From CALCKU01 sp964607445 (GTDB taxonomy: Bacteria; Pseudomonadota; Alphaproteobacteria; Caulobacterales; Maricaulaceae): 64,000 bases of DNA. The notes under the pieces are model-generated. The model was not told the DNA's origin, did not search any database, and saw only the letters and a list, made by a program, of their open reading frames with translations. Numbering within the stretch: the first letter of the stretch is position 1; every line of letters begins with the position of its first letter. A program made the translations under genes and the position numbers. The stretch lies in the NCBI GenBank assembly GCA_964607445.1, contig CAZSKN010000008.1:22166-86165 (forward strand). Reading direction: 5' to 3'. Shown here one piece after another: positions 1 to 8,259 of this stretch.

Positions 1-6
1 CGTCCC

Positions 7-25
7 AGCCTGCGCACATCAGGCT
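7..25. terminator. Inverted repeat just past glyA stop
   Basis: A 6-bp perfect inverted repeat (AGCCTG, 7-nt loop, CAGGCT) lies 8 bases downstream of the glyA stop codon. It lacks a following T-run on the minus strand, so it is at best a weak or Rho-assisted terminator for glyA. Confidence 0.3.
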
Positions 26-33
26 ATTGGTCA

Positions 34-1341
34 TTAGCCTTCATAGATAGGAAAGCGCGCCGTGAGCGCTTTGACCCGGTCTCTGACAGCGGCTTCAACA
101 TCGGGATCACCCTTTGGATTATTAGCCAAAGCATCCAGAACTTCTGCCATTAATTCGCCAATCTGGCGAAATTCTTCGGTACCAAAACCGCGGGTCGTTC
201 CGGCCGGGGACCCGATACGAATACCGGATGTGATTGTAAATTTCTCTTTATCAAAGGGAATGCCGTTTTTATTACAAGTAATATAAGCGCGCCCGAGCGC
301 TTTTTCGGCTGACCGGCCTTTTACACCTTTAGGGGATAAATCAATAAGCGCGAGGTGCGTATCCGTTCCGCCAGTCACCACAGCATATCCCGCCTCGACA
401 AGGGCTTCTGCCATTGCTTTGCAATTATCAATTACAGCTTGGGAATACGCTTTGAATTCTGGTTTTAAAGCATCACCAAAAGCCGCGGCCTTACCCGCGA
501 TCACATGCATAAGTGGCCCTCCTTGTAATCCGGGGAATATGGCGGAGTTAAACTTTTTTGCGAGGGCTTCATCATTAGTCAAAATCATACCACCGCGCGG
601 CCCGCGCAAGGTTTTATGTGTCGTTGTCGTCGCCACATGAGCATGCGGAAAAGGCGATGGATGGGTGCCACCTGCAACCAGTCCGGCAAAATGCGCCATA
701 TCCACATGCAGATAGGCGCCGACTTTATCGGCGATTTCGCGGAACCGTTTAAAATCAATTACGCGAGAATAGGCAGAGCCTCCACAAATAATCATTTTAG
801 GTTTATGCTCAAGTGCCAAGGTTTCTACCTGATCATAATCAATAAGGTTCGTATCTTTTGTGACACCATAGGAAATGGCATTAAACCATTTGCCTGACAT
901 ATTCGGCGGTGCCCCGTGTGTCAGATGTCCCCCAGATGCCAAATCCATCCCTAAAATTGTATCCCCTGGCTGTAAGAGCGCCAAGAACACACCCTGATTG
1001 GCCTGCGACCCTGAATTGGGTTGAACATTAGCAAACCCGCAATCAAATAAAGTGCAAGCCCGATCGATCGCGAGACGTTCGGCCACATCAACATGTTGGC
1101 AACCACCATAATACCGTTTCCCAGGATAGCCTTCGGCATATTTATTTGTCAAAACCGAACCTTGGGCTTCAAGCACAGCTTTTGAGACGATATTTTCCGA
1201 AGCTATCAGTTCGATTTCGTATTGTTGACGATCATATTCGTCCTGCATGGAAGCAAAAAGTTCGGGATCACGCTCTTTCAAACTTTGCGTAAAGTAATTT
1301 CCAAGATGGGCTTTACTTTGGGGGGTATCCATCGTGCTCAT
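34..1341 (-). CDS. glyA: Serine hydroxymethyltransferase
   Basis: Cytosolic PLP enzyme that interconverts serine and glycine while charging tetrahydrofolate to 5,10-methylene-THF, the main source of one-carbon units. The 435-residue length is normal. Visible hallmarks are the N-terminal YEIELIASEN stretch, the GKRYYGGCQ motif and the PLP-lysine motif TTTHKTLRGPRGG (lysine near residue 243). The ATG at 1341 is preferred because GGAG lies 6 bases upstream; in-frame starts up to 1359 lack a ribosome site. It is divergent from the VOC gene and is probably transcribed alone, with an inverted repeat just past its stop. Identity is secure. Confidence 0.97.
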   Translation of the reverse strand: MSTMDTPQSKAHLGNYFTQSLKERDPELFASMQDEYDRQQYEIELIASENIVSKAVLEAQGSVLTNKYAEGYPGKRYYGGCQHVDVAERLAIDRACTLFDCGFANVQPNSGSQANQGVFLALLQPGDTILGMDLASGGHLTHGAPPNMSGKWFNAISYGVTKDTNLIDYDQVETLALEHKPKMIICGGSAYSRVIDFKRFREIADKVGAYLHVDMAHFAGLVAGGTHPSPFPHAHVATTTTHKTLRGPRGGMILTNDEALAKKFNSAIFPGLQGGPLMHVIAGKAAAFGDALKPEFKAYSQAVIDNCKAMAEALVEAGYAVVTGGTDTHLALIDLSPKGVKGRSAEKALGRAYITCNKNGIPFDKEKFTITSGIRIGSPAGTTRGFGTEEFRQIGELMAEVLDALANNPKGDPDVEAAVRDRVKALTARFPIYEG

Positions 1342-1474
1342 TATCGGCTCCGGCATCATAGATTAGGTTATGGCGACCTCATAGGCAGATTGCCCGATAA
1401 TCGCAATGCGTTTATGTCGCTAACTCTAAATTTTCACAGAAAGCTGATCTTTAATGCAACGGGTCGTTAGAGTT

Positions 1475-1486
1475 CACGACGTCGTG
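1475..1486. promoter_or_regulatory. Perfect 12-bp palindrome between glyA and VOC gene
   Basis: CACGACGTCGTG is a perfect palindrome in the divergent glyA/VOC intergenic region. It is a possible dimeric-regulator site, but no second copy or known consensus was recognised, so function is unproven. Confidence 0.25.
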
Positions 1487-1590
1487 TAATATGAACCCGC
1501 AATTCCCACGCCTTACCCCTTGATAATCCTCTATAGACACGTAATGTCTCGCCATAGATACTTCCCTGACCGAGCATGAAAGGATAACAA

Positions 1591-1962
1591 ATGATCGGAT
1601 ATACAACTATCGGCGTGACCGATATGGAAAAGGCAAAGGCATTTTACAGCGCATTATTCGCCGACCAAGGTGCGAAAGTTCAAATTGATGCCGGGCGTAT
1701 TGCAATGATTGGTTCAGCTATGGACAAGCCTATGATTGCTGTCTGCACCCCTTATGATGAACAAGCCCCGACGCCGGGTAATGGCGTCATGGTTGCCTTT
1801 AATGCCGACAGCAAACCCCATGCCGACGCTCTCTATGAAAAGGCGATATCTTTAGGAGCGACCTGTGAAGGCAAACCCGGTCAGCGTGTACCGGATAGGT
1901 TCTATGGTGCATATGTACGCGATCCTGATGGCAATAAATTATGCTTTTTTAATTTCAGCTAA
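1591..1962 (+). CDS. VOC-superfamily (glyoxalase/dioxygenase-fold) protein
   Basis: Single-domain protein of 123 residues with the two beta-alpha-beta-beta-beta halves of the vicinal-oxygen-chelate fold: an N-terminal YTTIGVTDMEKAKAFYSALF and a C-terminal YGAYVRDPDGNKLCFF, the signature of small glyoxalase/bleomycin-resistance-like proteins. The first strand carries Tyr-Thr where canonical glyoxalase I has a metal-binding His, so classical glyoxalase I activity is doubtful and the substrate cannot be predicted. The ATG follows AAAGGA with 7-base spacing. It is a single gene, divergent from glyA and followed by the broken GNAT gene in the same direction. Confidence 0.85.
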   Translation: MIGYTTIGVTDMEKAKAFYSALFADQGAKVQIDAGRIAMIGSAMDKPMIAVCTPYDEQAPTPGNGVMVAFNADSKPHADALYEKAISLGATCEGKPGQRVPDRFYGAYVRDPDGNKLCFFNFS

Positions 1963-2296
1963 AGCTCAGGCTCCAAGATATCTACGTCGTTACTGACGGC
2001 GTAGAAATTATATCGCCTTATAAATTAGGCTGCTGTCATAGCTAGAAACACTATGTCCCCTATAATAGATACCGACAGACTCCAATTAAGACATTTAAAT
2101 CTCGGAGACGTTGAGGATATTCAACGTAATATTCATGACCCCCGAATATATAAAATGGTCGTGCCTATTCCACCAAATCAACCCTATACAGCTACAAAGT
2201 CCTGGATAGAGTCCCAAGGTTCTGGACGCGCCGCCAACACAGATTACCCTTACGCCATAGTCCAAGACCATAAATTCATCGGTGTTGTGGGTTTGC

Positions 2297-2351
2297 ACCG
2301 GACCCATATAGCAAAGCCATTTGAGTTGGGATATTGGATATCTCCCGAGGC
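2297..2351. repeat. 55-bp copy A flanking gap 1
   Basis: Identical over 55 bases to 2452-2506 on the other side of the N gap. This is best explained as two contig ends sharing a k-mer-length overlap that was not merged. Confidence 0.9.
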
Positions 2352-2451
2352 NNNNNNNNNNNNNNNNNNNNNNNNNNNNNNNNNNNNNNNNNNNNNNNNN
2401 NNNNNNNNNNNNNNNNNNNNNNNNNNNNNNNNNNNNNNNNNNNNNNNNNNN
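2352..2451. other. Scaffold gap 1 (100 N)
   Basis: Run of exactly 100 N, a placeholder rather than a measured length. It interrupts the GNAT gene. Confidence 0.99.
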
Positions 2452-2506
2452 ACCGGACCCATATAGCAAAGCCATTTGAGTTGGGATATTGGATATCTCC
2501 CGAGGC
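2452..2506. repeat. 55-bp copy B flanking gap 1
   Basis: Second copy of the 55-base contig-end overlap (see 2297-2351). The real sequence probably contains it once. Confidence 0.9.
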
Positions 2507-2619
2507 TTGGCTAAAATAACAGCGCAAGACGTAATATACAGCCTAGGTCGCGCACAAAATGTGGAGCGTATCCTTATGAAGCGTAAAGCGAGTGAAACCT
2601 ACCGTTAAATCCGATTGAA

Positions 2620-3855
2620 TTATGCGACTTTTTCGCGCTTTAAGTCAAATTCAGCCCAAACACTTTCCAAAGCCAGCATAAGATCATCCATCATGGCGTC
2701 TGTATGAAACGGGCTGGGCGTAAAGCGTAATCGTTCTGTGCCACGCGGAACTGTGGGGTAATTAATAGGTTGGGCATAAATACCAAAACTCTCTATCAAT
2801 CGATCTGAAATCGCCTGACATTTCACCGGATCACCCACCATAAGCGGAACAATGTGTGTCTCACCATCGATAAAGGGGTATCCGGCAGACCTCAAACGGT
2901 CTTTTAGCGCATTTGCCCGGTCTTGGTGCTGCATACGTTTTTCGGGTGTGACTTTCAAAACCTTGACAGATCGAAGCGCTCCTGCGGCTGTGCTGGGCGG
3001 AATGGATGTCGTAAAGATGAAACCAGAGGCCAGTGAACGGACGGCATCTATAATTACATTATCTGCCGCGATATAGCCCCCTATCATGCCATAGGCCTTG
3101 GCCAAAGTCCCTTGAATAATATCAATACGGTCCATTAAGCCTCGGGCTTCGCAAATACCGCCACCCCGGGGGCCATACATACCCACAGCATGGACCTCAT
3201 CAATATAGGTCAAAGCATTATACTTATCCGCCAAATCACAAATCTCTTTGATCGGCGCAATATCAGCGTCCATGGAATAGACACTTTCGAAAGCGATTAA
3301 TTTGGGGGTGTCAAACGGTACAGACTTAAGCAAGGCTTCAAGATCGTTAAGATCATTATGTTTGAAAATACGTTTTTCGCATAAACCTGATTTTTGAGCA
3401 CGTTGAATCCCTGAAATCATGGAAGCATGATTCATTTCGTCTGAAAAAATAACCAATCCCGGCAGTATTTTACTCATCACACCGAGAGTGGCTTCATTTG
3501 CGACATAGCCCGATGTCAAGACAAGCGCATTGTCTTTGTTATGTAGATCAGCAAGTTCGGCTTCCAGTTGAACATGATAGCGGGTCGTACCTGAAATATT
3601 GCGAGTCCCACCGGATCCTGTCCCCGCCGCGTCGACGGCAGATTTGACGGCCTCGATCACACATTCATTTTGGCCCATGCCCAGATAATCGTTTGAACAC
3701 CAGACCGTCACGTCTTGTTCACTATCGGATTTAAACCATGTGGCTTGCGGAAACGCCCCTTTTTTCCGGCGTATATCCCGAAAAATACGGTAACGGCCCT
3801 CTTCGCGCACGTTATCTACAGCAGATTTAAACGCATCTCGGAACTTCATGCTCAT
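2620..3855 (-). CDS. hemA: 5-aminolevulinate synthase (C4 pathway)
   Basis: PLP enzyme of the alpha-oxoamine synthase family that condenses glycine and succinyl-CoA to 5-aminolevulinate, the first step of haem synthesis in alphaproteobacteria. Visible are the N-terminal EGRYRIF segment, the glycine-rich GTGSGGTRNISG substrate loop, YIDEVHAVGMYGPRGGG with the PLP-ring Asp, and GTLAKAYG containing the Schiff-base lysine (about residue 253). About 411 residues, family-typical. The ATG at 3855 is chosen because AAGG lies 8 bases upstream; an ATG at 3849 is a weaker option. It is divergent from hemB, the next pathway enzyme, across a 137-bp shared control region. Confidence 0.97.
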   Translation of the reverse strand: MSMKFRDAFKSAVDNVREEGRYRIFRDIRRKKGAFPQATWFKSDSEQDVTVWCSNDYLGMGQNECVIEAVKSAVDAAGTGSGGTRNISGTTRYHVQLEAELADLHNKDNALVLTSGYVANEATLGVMSKILPGLVIFSDEMNHASMISGIQRAQKSGLCEKRIFKHNDLNDLEALLKSVPFDTPKLIAFESVYSMDADIAPIKEICDLADKYNALTYIDEVHAVGMYGPRGGGICEARGLMDRIDIIQGTLAKAYGMIGGYIAADNVIIDAVRSLASGFIFTTSIPPSTAAGALRSVKVLKVTPEKRMQHQDRANALKDRLRSAGYPFIDGETHIVPLMVGDPVKCQAISDRLIESFGIYAQPINYPTVPRGTERLRFTPSPFHTDAMMDDLMLALESVWAEFDLKREKVA

Positions 3856-3929
3856 CAAAATAGCCTTTTAGTCACTCATATGCCTTATATGTAAAACGAA
3901 ATAGGATTTCCAATAGTAAATTGAAAGAA

Positions 3930-3945
3930 TGTGACTTATGTCGCA
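3930..3945. promoter_or_regulatory. Near-palindrome in the hemA/hemB divergent control region
   Basis: TGTGAC-TTAT-GTCGCA is an inverted repeat with one mismatch, placed in the short region from which hemA and hemB are transcribed in opposite directions. It could be an operator for coordinate haem control. It does not match the FNR consensus, and no regulator is assigned. Confidence 0.3.
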
Positions 3946-3992
3946 CTTATCTTATTGAGTATATATAAATATAATTGTTTTTGGAGTTTATC

Positions 3993-4991
3993 GTGACTGA
4001 CTATCCTCTTACAAGGTTACGCCGCAATCGTCGAAACGATTGGTCTCGCCGACTTGTGCGCGAAAACAGGTTAGCTGTCGATGATTTAATATGGACGATT
4101 GTAATATCTGACGGGGATAAACCCCGCGTCCCCGTATCCAGCATGCCCGGCGTCGATCGGCTTAATATCGAGGAAGTCGTTGCGGCGGCTCACCAGGCCC
4201 AAGATTTGGGAATTCCCACGATAGCCTTATTCCCCCATATCGACCCCAAATATAAAGACGGGGCCGCGAGTGAAGCTTTAAATCCGGATGGGTTGATCCC
4301 CCAAGCCGTCAAAGCCGTTAAAGCCCATGTCCCCGATATAGGTGTGATTGTTGATGTCGCCCTCGACCCCTATACAGATCATGGTCATGATGGCCTTTTA
4401 AGAGACGGCGAAATATTAAACGATGAAACTGTCGAAATTTTAGCAAAAAGCGCTGTTATACTCGCCACATCAGGTGCCGATATTGTCGCCCCGTCAGATA
4501 TGATGGACGGACGCGTAGGTGCTATTCGGAAGGCTCTAGAACACCATGGGTTTAGCCAGACCCAAATTATGTCATATGCTGCAAAATATGCATCGGGCTT
4601 TTACGGCCCTTACCGAGAGGCGATAGGCACGGCAACAGCTTTGACCGGTGACAAAAGAAGCTATCAGATGGACCCTGCAAATGCCCATGAGGCCATTCGG
4701 GAAGTGGCATTGGATATATCAGAAGGTGCCGATATGGTGATGATAAAACCCGGCCTACCTTATCTGGATATTATCCGGCAGGTAAAAGACCACTTTGGAA
4801 TGCCGACATTTGCCTATCAAGTCAGCGGCGAATATGCGATGATTATGGCCGCGGCCCAAAATGGCTGGCTAGATGAAAAGCGCGTGATTTTGGAAAGCTT
4901 AATGTGTTTTAAACGCGCGGGTTGTGACGGAGTTCTAAGCTATTTCGCACCGCGCGTCGCAGAGTGGCTAAATGCTGGTGACGACCTTTAA
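3993..4991 (+). CDS. hemB: Delta-aminolevulinic acid dehydratase (porphobilinogen synthase)
   Basis: Condenses two 5-aminolevulinate molecules into porphobilinogen, second step of haem synthesis. The 332 residues carry both active-site lysines: SYAAKYASGFYGP (K198) and MIKPGLPYLD (K252). The metal loop reads DVALDPYTDHGHDG, the Asp-rich variant typical of magnesium-type alphaproteobacterial enzymes, in place of the three-Cys zinc site. The GTG at 3993 is preferred: TTGGAG at 3981-3986 ends 6 bases before it, and an upstream TTG at 3975 has no ribosome site. It is divergent from hemA, and its stop lies 8 bases from the end of the convergent kinase gene. Confidence 0.97.
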   Translation: MTDYPLTRLRRNRRNDWSRRLVRENRLAVDDLIWTIVISDGDKPRVPVSSMPGVDRLNIEEVVAAAHQAQDLGIPTIALFPHIDPKYKDGAASEALNPDGLIPQAVKAVKAHVPDIGVIVDVALDPYTDHGHDGLLRDGEILNDETVEILAKSAVILATSGADIVAPSDMMDGRVGAIRKALEHHGFSQTQIMSYAAKYASGFYGPYREAIGTATALTGDKRSYQMDPANAHEAIREVALDISEGADMVMIKPGLPYLDIIRQVKDHFGMPTFAYQVSGEYAMIMAAAQNGWLDEKRVILESLMCFKRAGCDGVLSYFAPRVAEWLNAGDDL

Positions 4992-4999
4992 ATTCCGGC

Positions 5000-7186
5000 T
5001 TATCCTACCGCATTTTGTATATTTGGTAATACTGACCACTGTTCAAGGCATTGTTGCAAGCCTTTGACGGCAATGGGTTTGGACAGATAGCCGTCCATAC
5101 CTTTTTCAAGACATGTACGCTCATCCCCTTTGATAGAATGGGCTGTAACTGCAATAATCGGTGTTTTAGAGCGACCCGATATATTTTCGAGTTCCCGGAT
5201 ACGCGCCGTGGCATCATAGCCGTTTAGGTCCGGCATTGACACGTCCATCAAAACGATTTTCGGCGATAAATGTTCCCACTTTTCAATCGCTACACGTCCA
5301 TTAGGGGCAATTTCAAAACTCAAGCCCAACTCTTCCATGACATAGCTTGCATACATTTGATTGACCTCATTATCTTCTGCAATCAAGACGTCAACATGCG
5401 GGTTCATAATGGGACTTAATTCGGGCATTTTCGGATTTACATTTACTGAAGCTTTATCAGGTGCAGACACCTCAGCGACTCCAGATGCATCGATCAAGTT
5501 ATGACCTGGAGTAAAAACACCGGAGGCTTCATTAACTTGACCTTCTTCTTTTATACCTTTGTAATTACACAACTTTTTTACTGAAAACCCAGAAACCTCG
5601 GCCGATTTTCCAGGGCTAAAAATAGCGTCTGATATTTCCTGTCGTAAAACAGTCGCCCGTGAAGGTTTAGTCAGAAAGGCTTTCACGCCCAAGTCAAACA
5701 TAACCTTTTGAAGTTCGCTTTTATCGACGGACGAGAGCATGATTATAGGGATATCCTTAAATGTGTCCCGGGCTTTCAAGGACCGGACAAAACTTTCACC
5801 CGACGAAACCGGCATTTGATAATCGACTATAATTAAATCAAATACGATATTTTTTAACTCCCCTCGTTCTAGAACACGAATCCCCTGAGCGGCAGATTCT
5901 ACGGCCATCACACGACATCCCCAATAGTCTAATTGTTCTGTCAAAATATCGCGATTGTCTTTATTGTCATCAATAATTAAGATCTTAGCCCCCGCAATAT
6001 CGCGCAGCGAAGGCGTCTCAACAACAGTATCTGTGTGAACCGGCAAGGCAATGTTAAAGGTAAATTGAGAGCCTTTTCCGACGTCGCTTTCAACAATTAT
6101 ATCACCGCCCATTAAACGTACTAATTCACGGGCAATATTTAACCCCAATCCTGTACCGCCAAATTCTCGCGTTGTTGACACATCGGCCTGATTAAATTTA
6201 TCAAATATTTTTGTGACCTTGTCTTGAGGTATCCCAACACCCGTATCAGACACAGTAAAACGCAGTGCGCATACACCCTCTTCGCAGACACCGCTAATAT
6301 CGACTAAGACGTGACCTTCATGCGTAAATTTAACAGCATTACCGATAATATTCGTCAATATTTGTCGCACGCGCCCGACGTCACCTAAAAAGGTTTTGGG
6401 TAAATCCGGTTGGATACGCAGCAGTAAATCAACCCCGCTATCAGACACGCCAGAGGCCAAAAGCGATGTCACATCTTCAACACTATCCCTTAACACAAAG
6501 GGTTCGCTCAATAATGAAAGCTTTGCAGCTTCAATTTTAGAAAAATCCAATATGTCATTAATAATGGTCAATAATGCATTACCTGAACGCTGGATAATAT
6601 CAACGAAATCCTGTTGTTTAGGTTGCAGATCACTATTGTTGAGTAATTCGGTCATCCCCAATATGCCATTCATTGGCGTTCGGATTTCATGGCTCATATT
6701 CGCGAGAAATTGGGATTTAGCCCGCCCCGCCATCTCTGCTCGCAACTCGGCTTCCTTCACATCCGTGATTTCATAACTCGTTCCAATCAAAGAGATTAGC
6801 ATTCCATCATCATCAAAAACCGGAATGGCCGTGGCATGAGCCCAATATACTTTCCCATCAGATGGCCGAACTATCCGGTAATCGACAGCATAGGTTTTAT
6901 TATTTTTGATAAGTTCAAAAATACCGTCTGTAACAGCCCCTAAATCTTCAGGATGCACGAGGGCTTGGAATTCCTTAACAGACAATATCTTATCCGGTGG
7001 ATATCCAATTTTTTCCAAGGCATTTTCGGGGCATCTTATTTCTTGGCGTACCAAATCCAGCTCCCAAAACTGCAATTTGGAAGACCGAACGACGGCCGAA
7101 AGTTTTTCATGATCAAGCTTATCGATCAGGTTTTTACATATATGATTTTTGTTCATTTTTCGAACGCATTTCGAAAGCGCACCCAC
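5000..7186 (-). CDS. Soluble PAS hybrid sensor histidine kinase with two receiver domains
   Basis: Multidomain phosphorelay kinase. In order (728-residue reading): a PAS_3-type sensor at about 38-148; a HisKA dimerisation domain with the phospho-His in FLANMSHEIRTP (H166); a HATPase_c domain with the N box around 280-288, DTGVGIP and FGGTGLGL (to about 382); receiver 1 from about 400 (acceptor D455 in VDYQMP); a linker of about 80 residues; receiver 2 from about 598 (acceptor D648 in LMDVSMPD, lysine in LSKP). No transmembrane segment or signal peptide is seen, so it acts in the cytoplasm. The start is uncertain: GTG at 7186 or ATG at 7156. No response regulator with an output domain is adjacent, so its target is unknown. 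Convergent with hemB. Confidence 0.92.
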   Translation of the reverse strand: MGALSKCVRKMNKNHICKNLIDKLDHEKLSAVVRSSKLQFWELDLVRQEIRCPENALEKIGYPPDKILSVKEFQALVHPEDLGAVTDGIFELIKNNKTYAVDYRIVRPSDGKVYWAHATAIPVFDDDGMLISLIGTSYEITDVKEAELRAEMAGRAKSQFLANMSHEIRTPMNGILGMTELLNNSDLQPKQQDFVDIIQRSGNALLTIINDILDFSKIEAAKLSLLSEPFVLRDSVEDVTSLLASGVSDSGVDLLLRIQPDLPKTFLGDVGRVRQILTNIIGNAVKFTHEGHVLVDISGVCEEGVCALRFTVSDTGVGIPQDKVTKIFDKFNQADVSTTREFGGTGLGLNIARELVRLMGGDIIVESDVGKGSQFTFNIALPVHTDTVVETPSLRDIAGAKILIIDDNKDNRDILTEQLDYWGCRVMAVESAAQGIRVLERGELKNIVFDLIIVDYQMPVSSGESFVRSLKARDTFKDIPIIMLSSVDKSELQKVMFDLGVKAFLTKPSRATVLRQEISDAIFSPGKSAEVSGFSVKKLCNYKGIKEEGQVNEASGVFTPGHNLIDASGVAEVSAPDKASVNVNPKMPELSPIMNPHVDVLIAEDNEVNQMYASYVMEELGLSFEIAPNGRVAIEKWEHLSPKIVLMDVSMPDLNGYDATARIRELENISGRSKTPIIAVTAHSIKGDERTCLEKGMDGYLSKPIAVKGLQQCLEQWSVLPNIQNAVG

Positions 7187-7319
7187 AGTTCATCCACACT
7201 AGTTAACATAATGTAGACTCAACATGTAAACACAACGCTAACATGACCCGTCTAGGCCTCATTAATAATAGCTTTTTCGTTTAAAATGAAGTCTACACCC
7301 GCCCTTTACGCCGTAGATT

Positions 7320-8174
7320 TTATTTAAGCCGTCTTAATAAACTAGACGTATCCCACCGTCCCCCTCCCATGGCCTGAATATCAGCATAATACGCGTCCAC
7401 TTGCGTCGCTAAGGTTAAATCAGCGCCAATTTCATTGGCCGTTTTAAGCGCTATACCTAAATCCTTCCGCATCCAGTCCACAGCAAAACCGAAGTCATAT
7501 GCATCCTCGCCCATTGTCGTGGCTCTGTTATCCATTTGCCAGCTCTGGGCAGCACCTTTGCCTATCGCTTGCACGACTTCATTAATGTCCAAGCCCGCCT
7601 TTTGCGCAAAATGAACACCTTCGGCTAATCCCTGAAGAATACCGGCTATGCAAATTTGATTAACCATTTTTGTGAGCTGCCCGGCTCCACTCTCGCCCAT
7701 AAGTTTTACGGCTTTTGCATATACATTCATAATCGGTAAAGCCTGCATAAAGTCATCTGACCGTCCCCCGCACATGATCGTCAATTGCCCTGAAATGGCC
7801 CCGGACTCACCACCAGAAATAGGCGCATCGATAAACCCGACAGTTGCCTTTCGAGCCCATTCATTACAAGTTTGCGCACATTCACTGGAGGCTGTGGTAT
7901 GATCTATAATAAGAGCCCCAGCGGACATTGCCGACAAGGCGGGCTTGACGACCCCGTAGACATCGGCGTCATCACCAACACATAGAATTACAAATTCTGC
8001 ATCTTTGACGGCCGCCTCGATCGTTGACGCGATTTGGCCCTTATATTTAGCCCCCCAAACTTGGGCTTTGGACGAAGTTCGGTTCCAAACTGTTACCTCA
8101 TGGCCATTATCAGAGAGATGACCCGCCATAGGGAAGCCCATAACCCCTAATCCTATAAATGCACATTTTGCCAT
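7320..8174 (-). CDS. NAD(P)-dependent beta-hydroxyacid dehydrogenase (3-hydroxyisobutyrate dehydrogenase family)
   Basis: 284-residue two-domain enzyme: an N-terminal Rossmann domain with GLGVMGFPMAGHL, the substrate-binding signature DAPISGGESGAISG, the catalytic-lysine segment GQLTKMVNQI, and an all-helical C-terminal dimerisation domain. Family members oxidise 3-hydroxyisobutyrate or reduce tartronate or succinic semialdehyde. The sequence does not let me pick the substrate; short residues after the Rossmann motif do not clearly separate NAD from NADP use. It is monocistronic on the minus strand and divergent from the SLC13 permease gene, so a link to import of short organic acids is possible but only inferred. 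Confidence 0.88.
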   Translation of the reverse strand: MAKCAFIGLGVMGFPMAGHLSDNGHEVTVWNRTSSKAQVWGAKYKGQIASTIEAAVKDAEFVILCVGDDADVYGVVKPALSAMSAGALIIDHTTASSECAQTCNEWARKATVGFIDAPISGGESGAISGQLTIMCGGRSDDFMQALPIMNVYAKAVKLMGESGAGQLTKMVNQICIAGILQGLAEGVHFAQKAGLDINEVVQAIGKGAAQSWQMDNRATTMGEDAYDFGFAVDWMRKDLGIALKTANEIGADLTLATQVDAYYADIQAMGGGRWDTSSLLRRLK

Positions 8175-8259
8175 AATAACCCTCCAAACTTTCGTTTAAA
8201 ACATTGATTTTCTCAGCCTACCAATGTCATGATAGGTCGACTGCAGCAAGGGTGAAACA

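Larger units (their letters stand above)
2053..2519 (+). pseudogene. GNAT N-acetyltransferase, truncated at scaffold gap 1
   Basis: The N-terminal part is a RimJ/RimL-type GNAT domain: DTDRLQLRHLNLGD at the start, then YAIVQDHKFIGVVGLH and FELGYWISPEAW. The reading frame runs into a 100-N gap at 2352. The 55 bases before the gap are repeated exactly after it. Collapsing that duplicate gives a 103-residue protein ending ISPEAWLK and a stop at 2517-2519, well short of the roughly 170 residues usual for the family and without the acetyl-CoA loop and C-terminal half. A shifted frame stays open to 2607 but does not look like a normal GNAT C-terminus. It is either a genuine pseudogene or an assembly error at the contig join. 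Confidence 0.6.

Noticed and set aside
1222..1470. 82-residue frame at glyA start
   Set aside because: Covers the glyA N-terminus on the other strand and its promoter; no coding signal.
1360..1590. Possible glycine or SAM riboswitch upstream of glyA
   Set aside because: I could not find the conserved core motifs in the leader; no support.
1979..2008. TCTACG/CGTAGA hairpin after the VOC gene
   Set aside because: Short imperfect stem without a T-run; not listed as terminator.
2297..2506. 55-bp direct repeats as a transposon target duplication
   Set aside because: Identical length at two unrelated gaps and exact 100-N placeholders point to assembly overlap.
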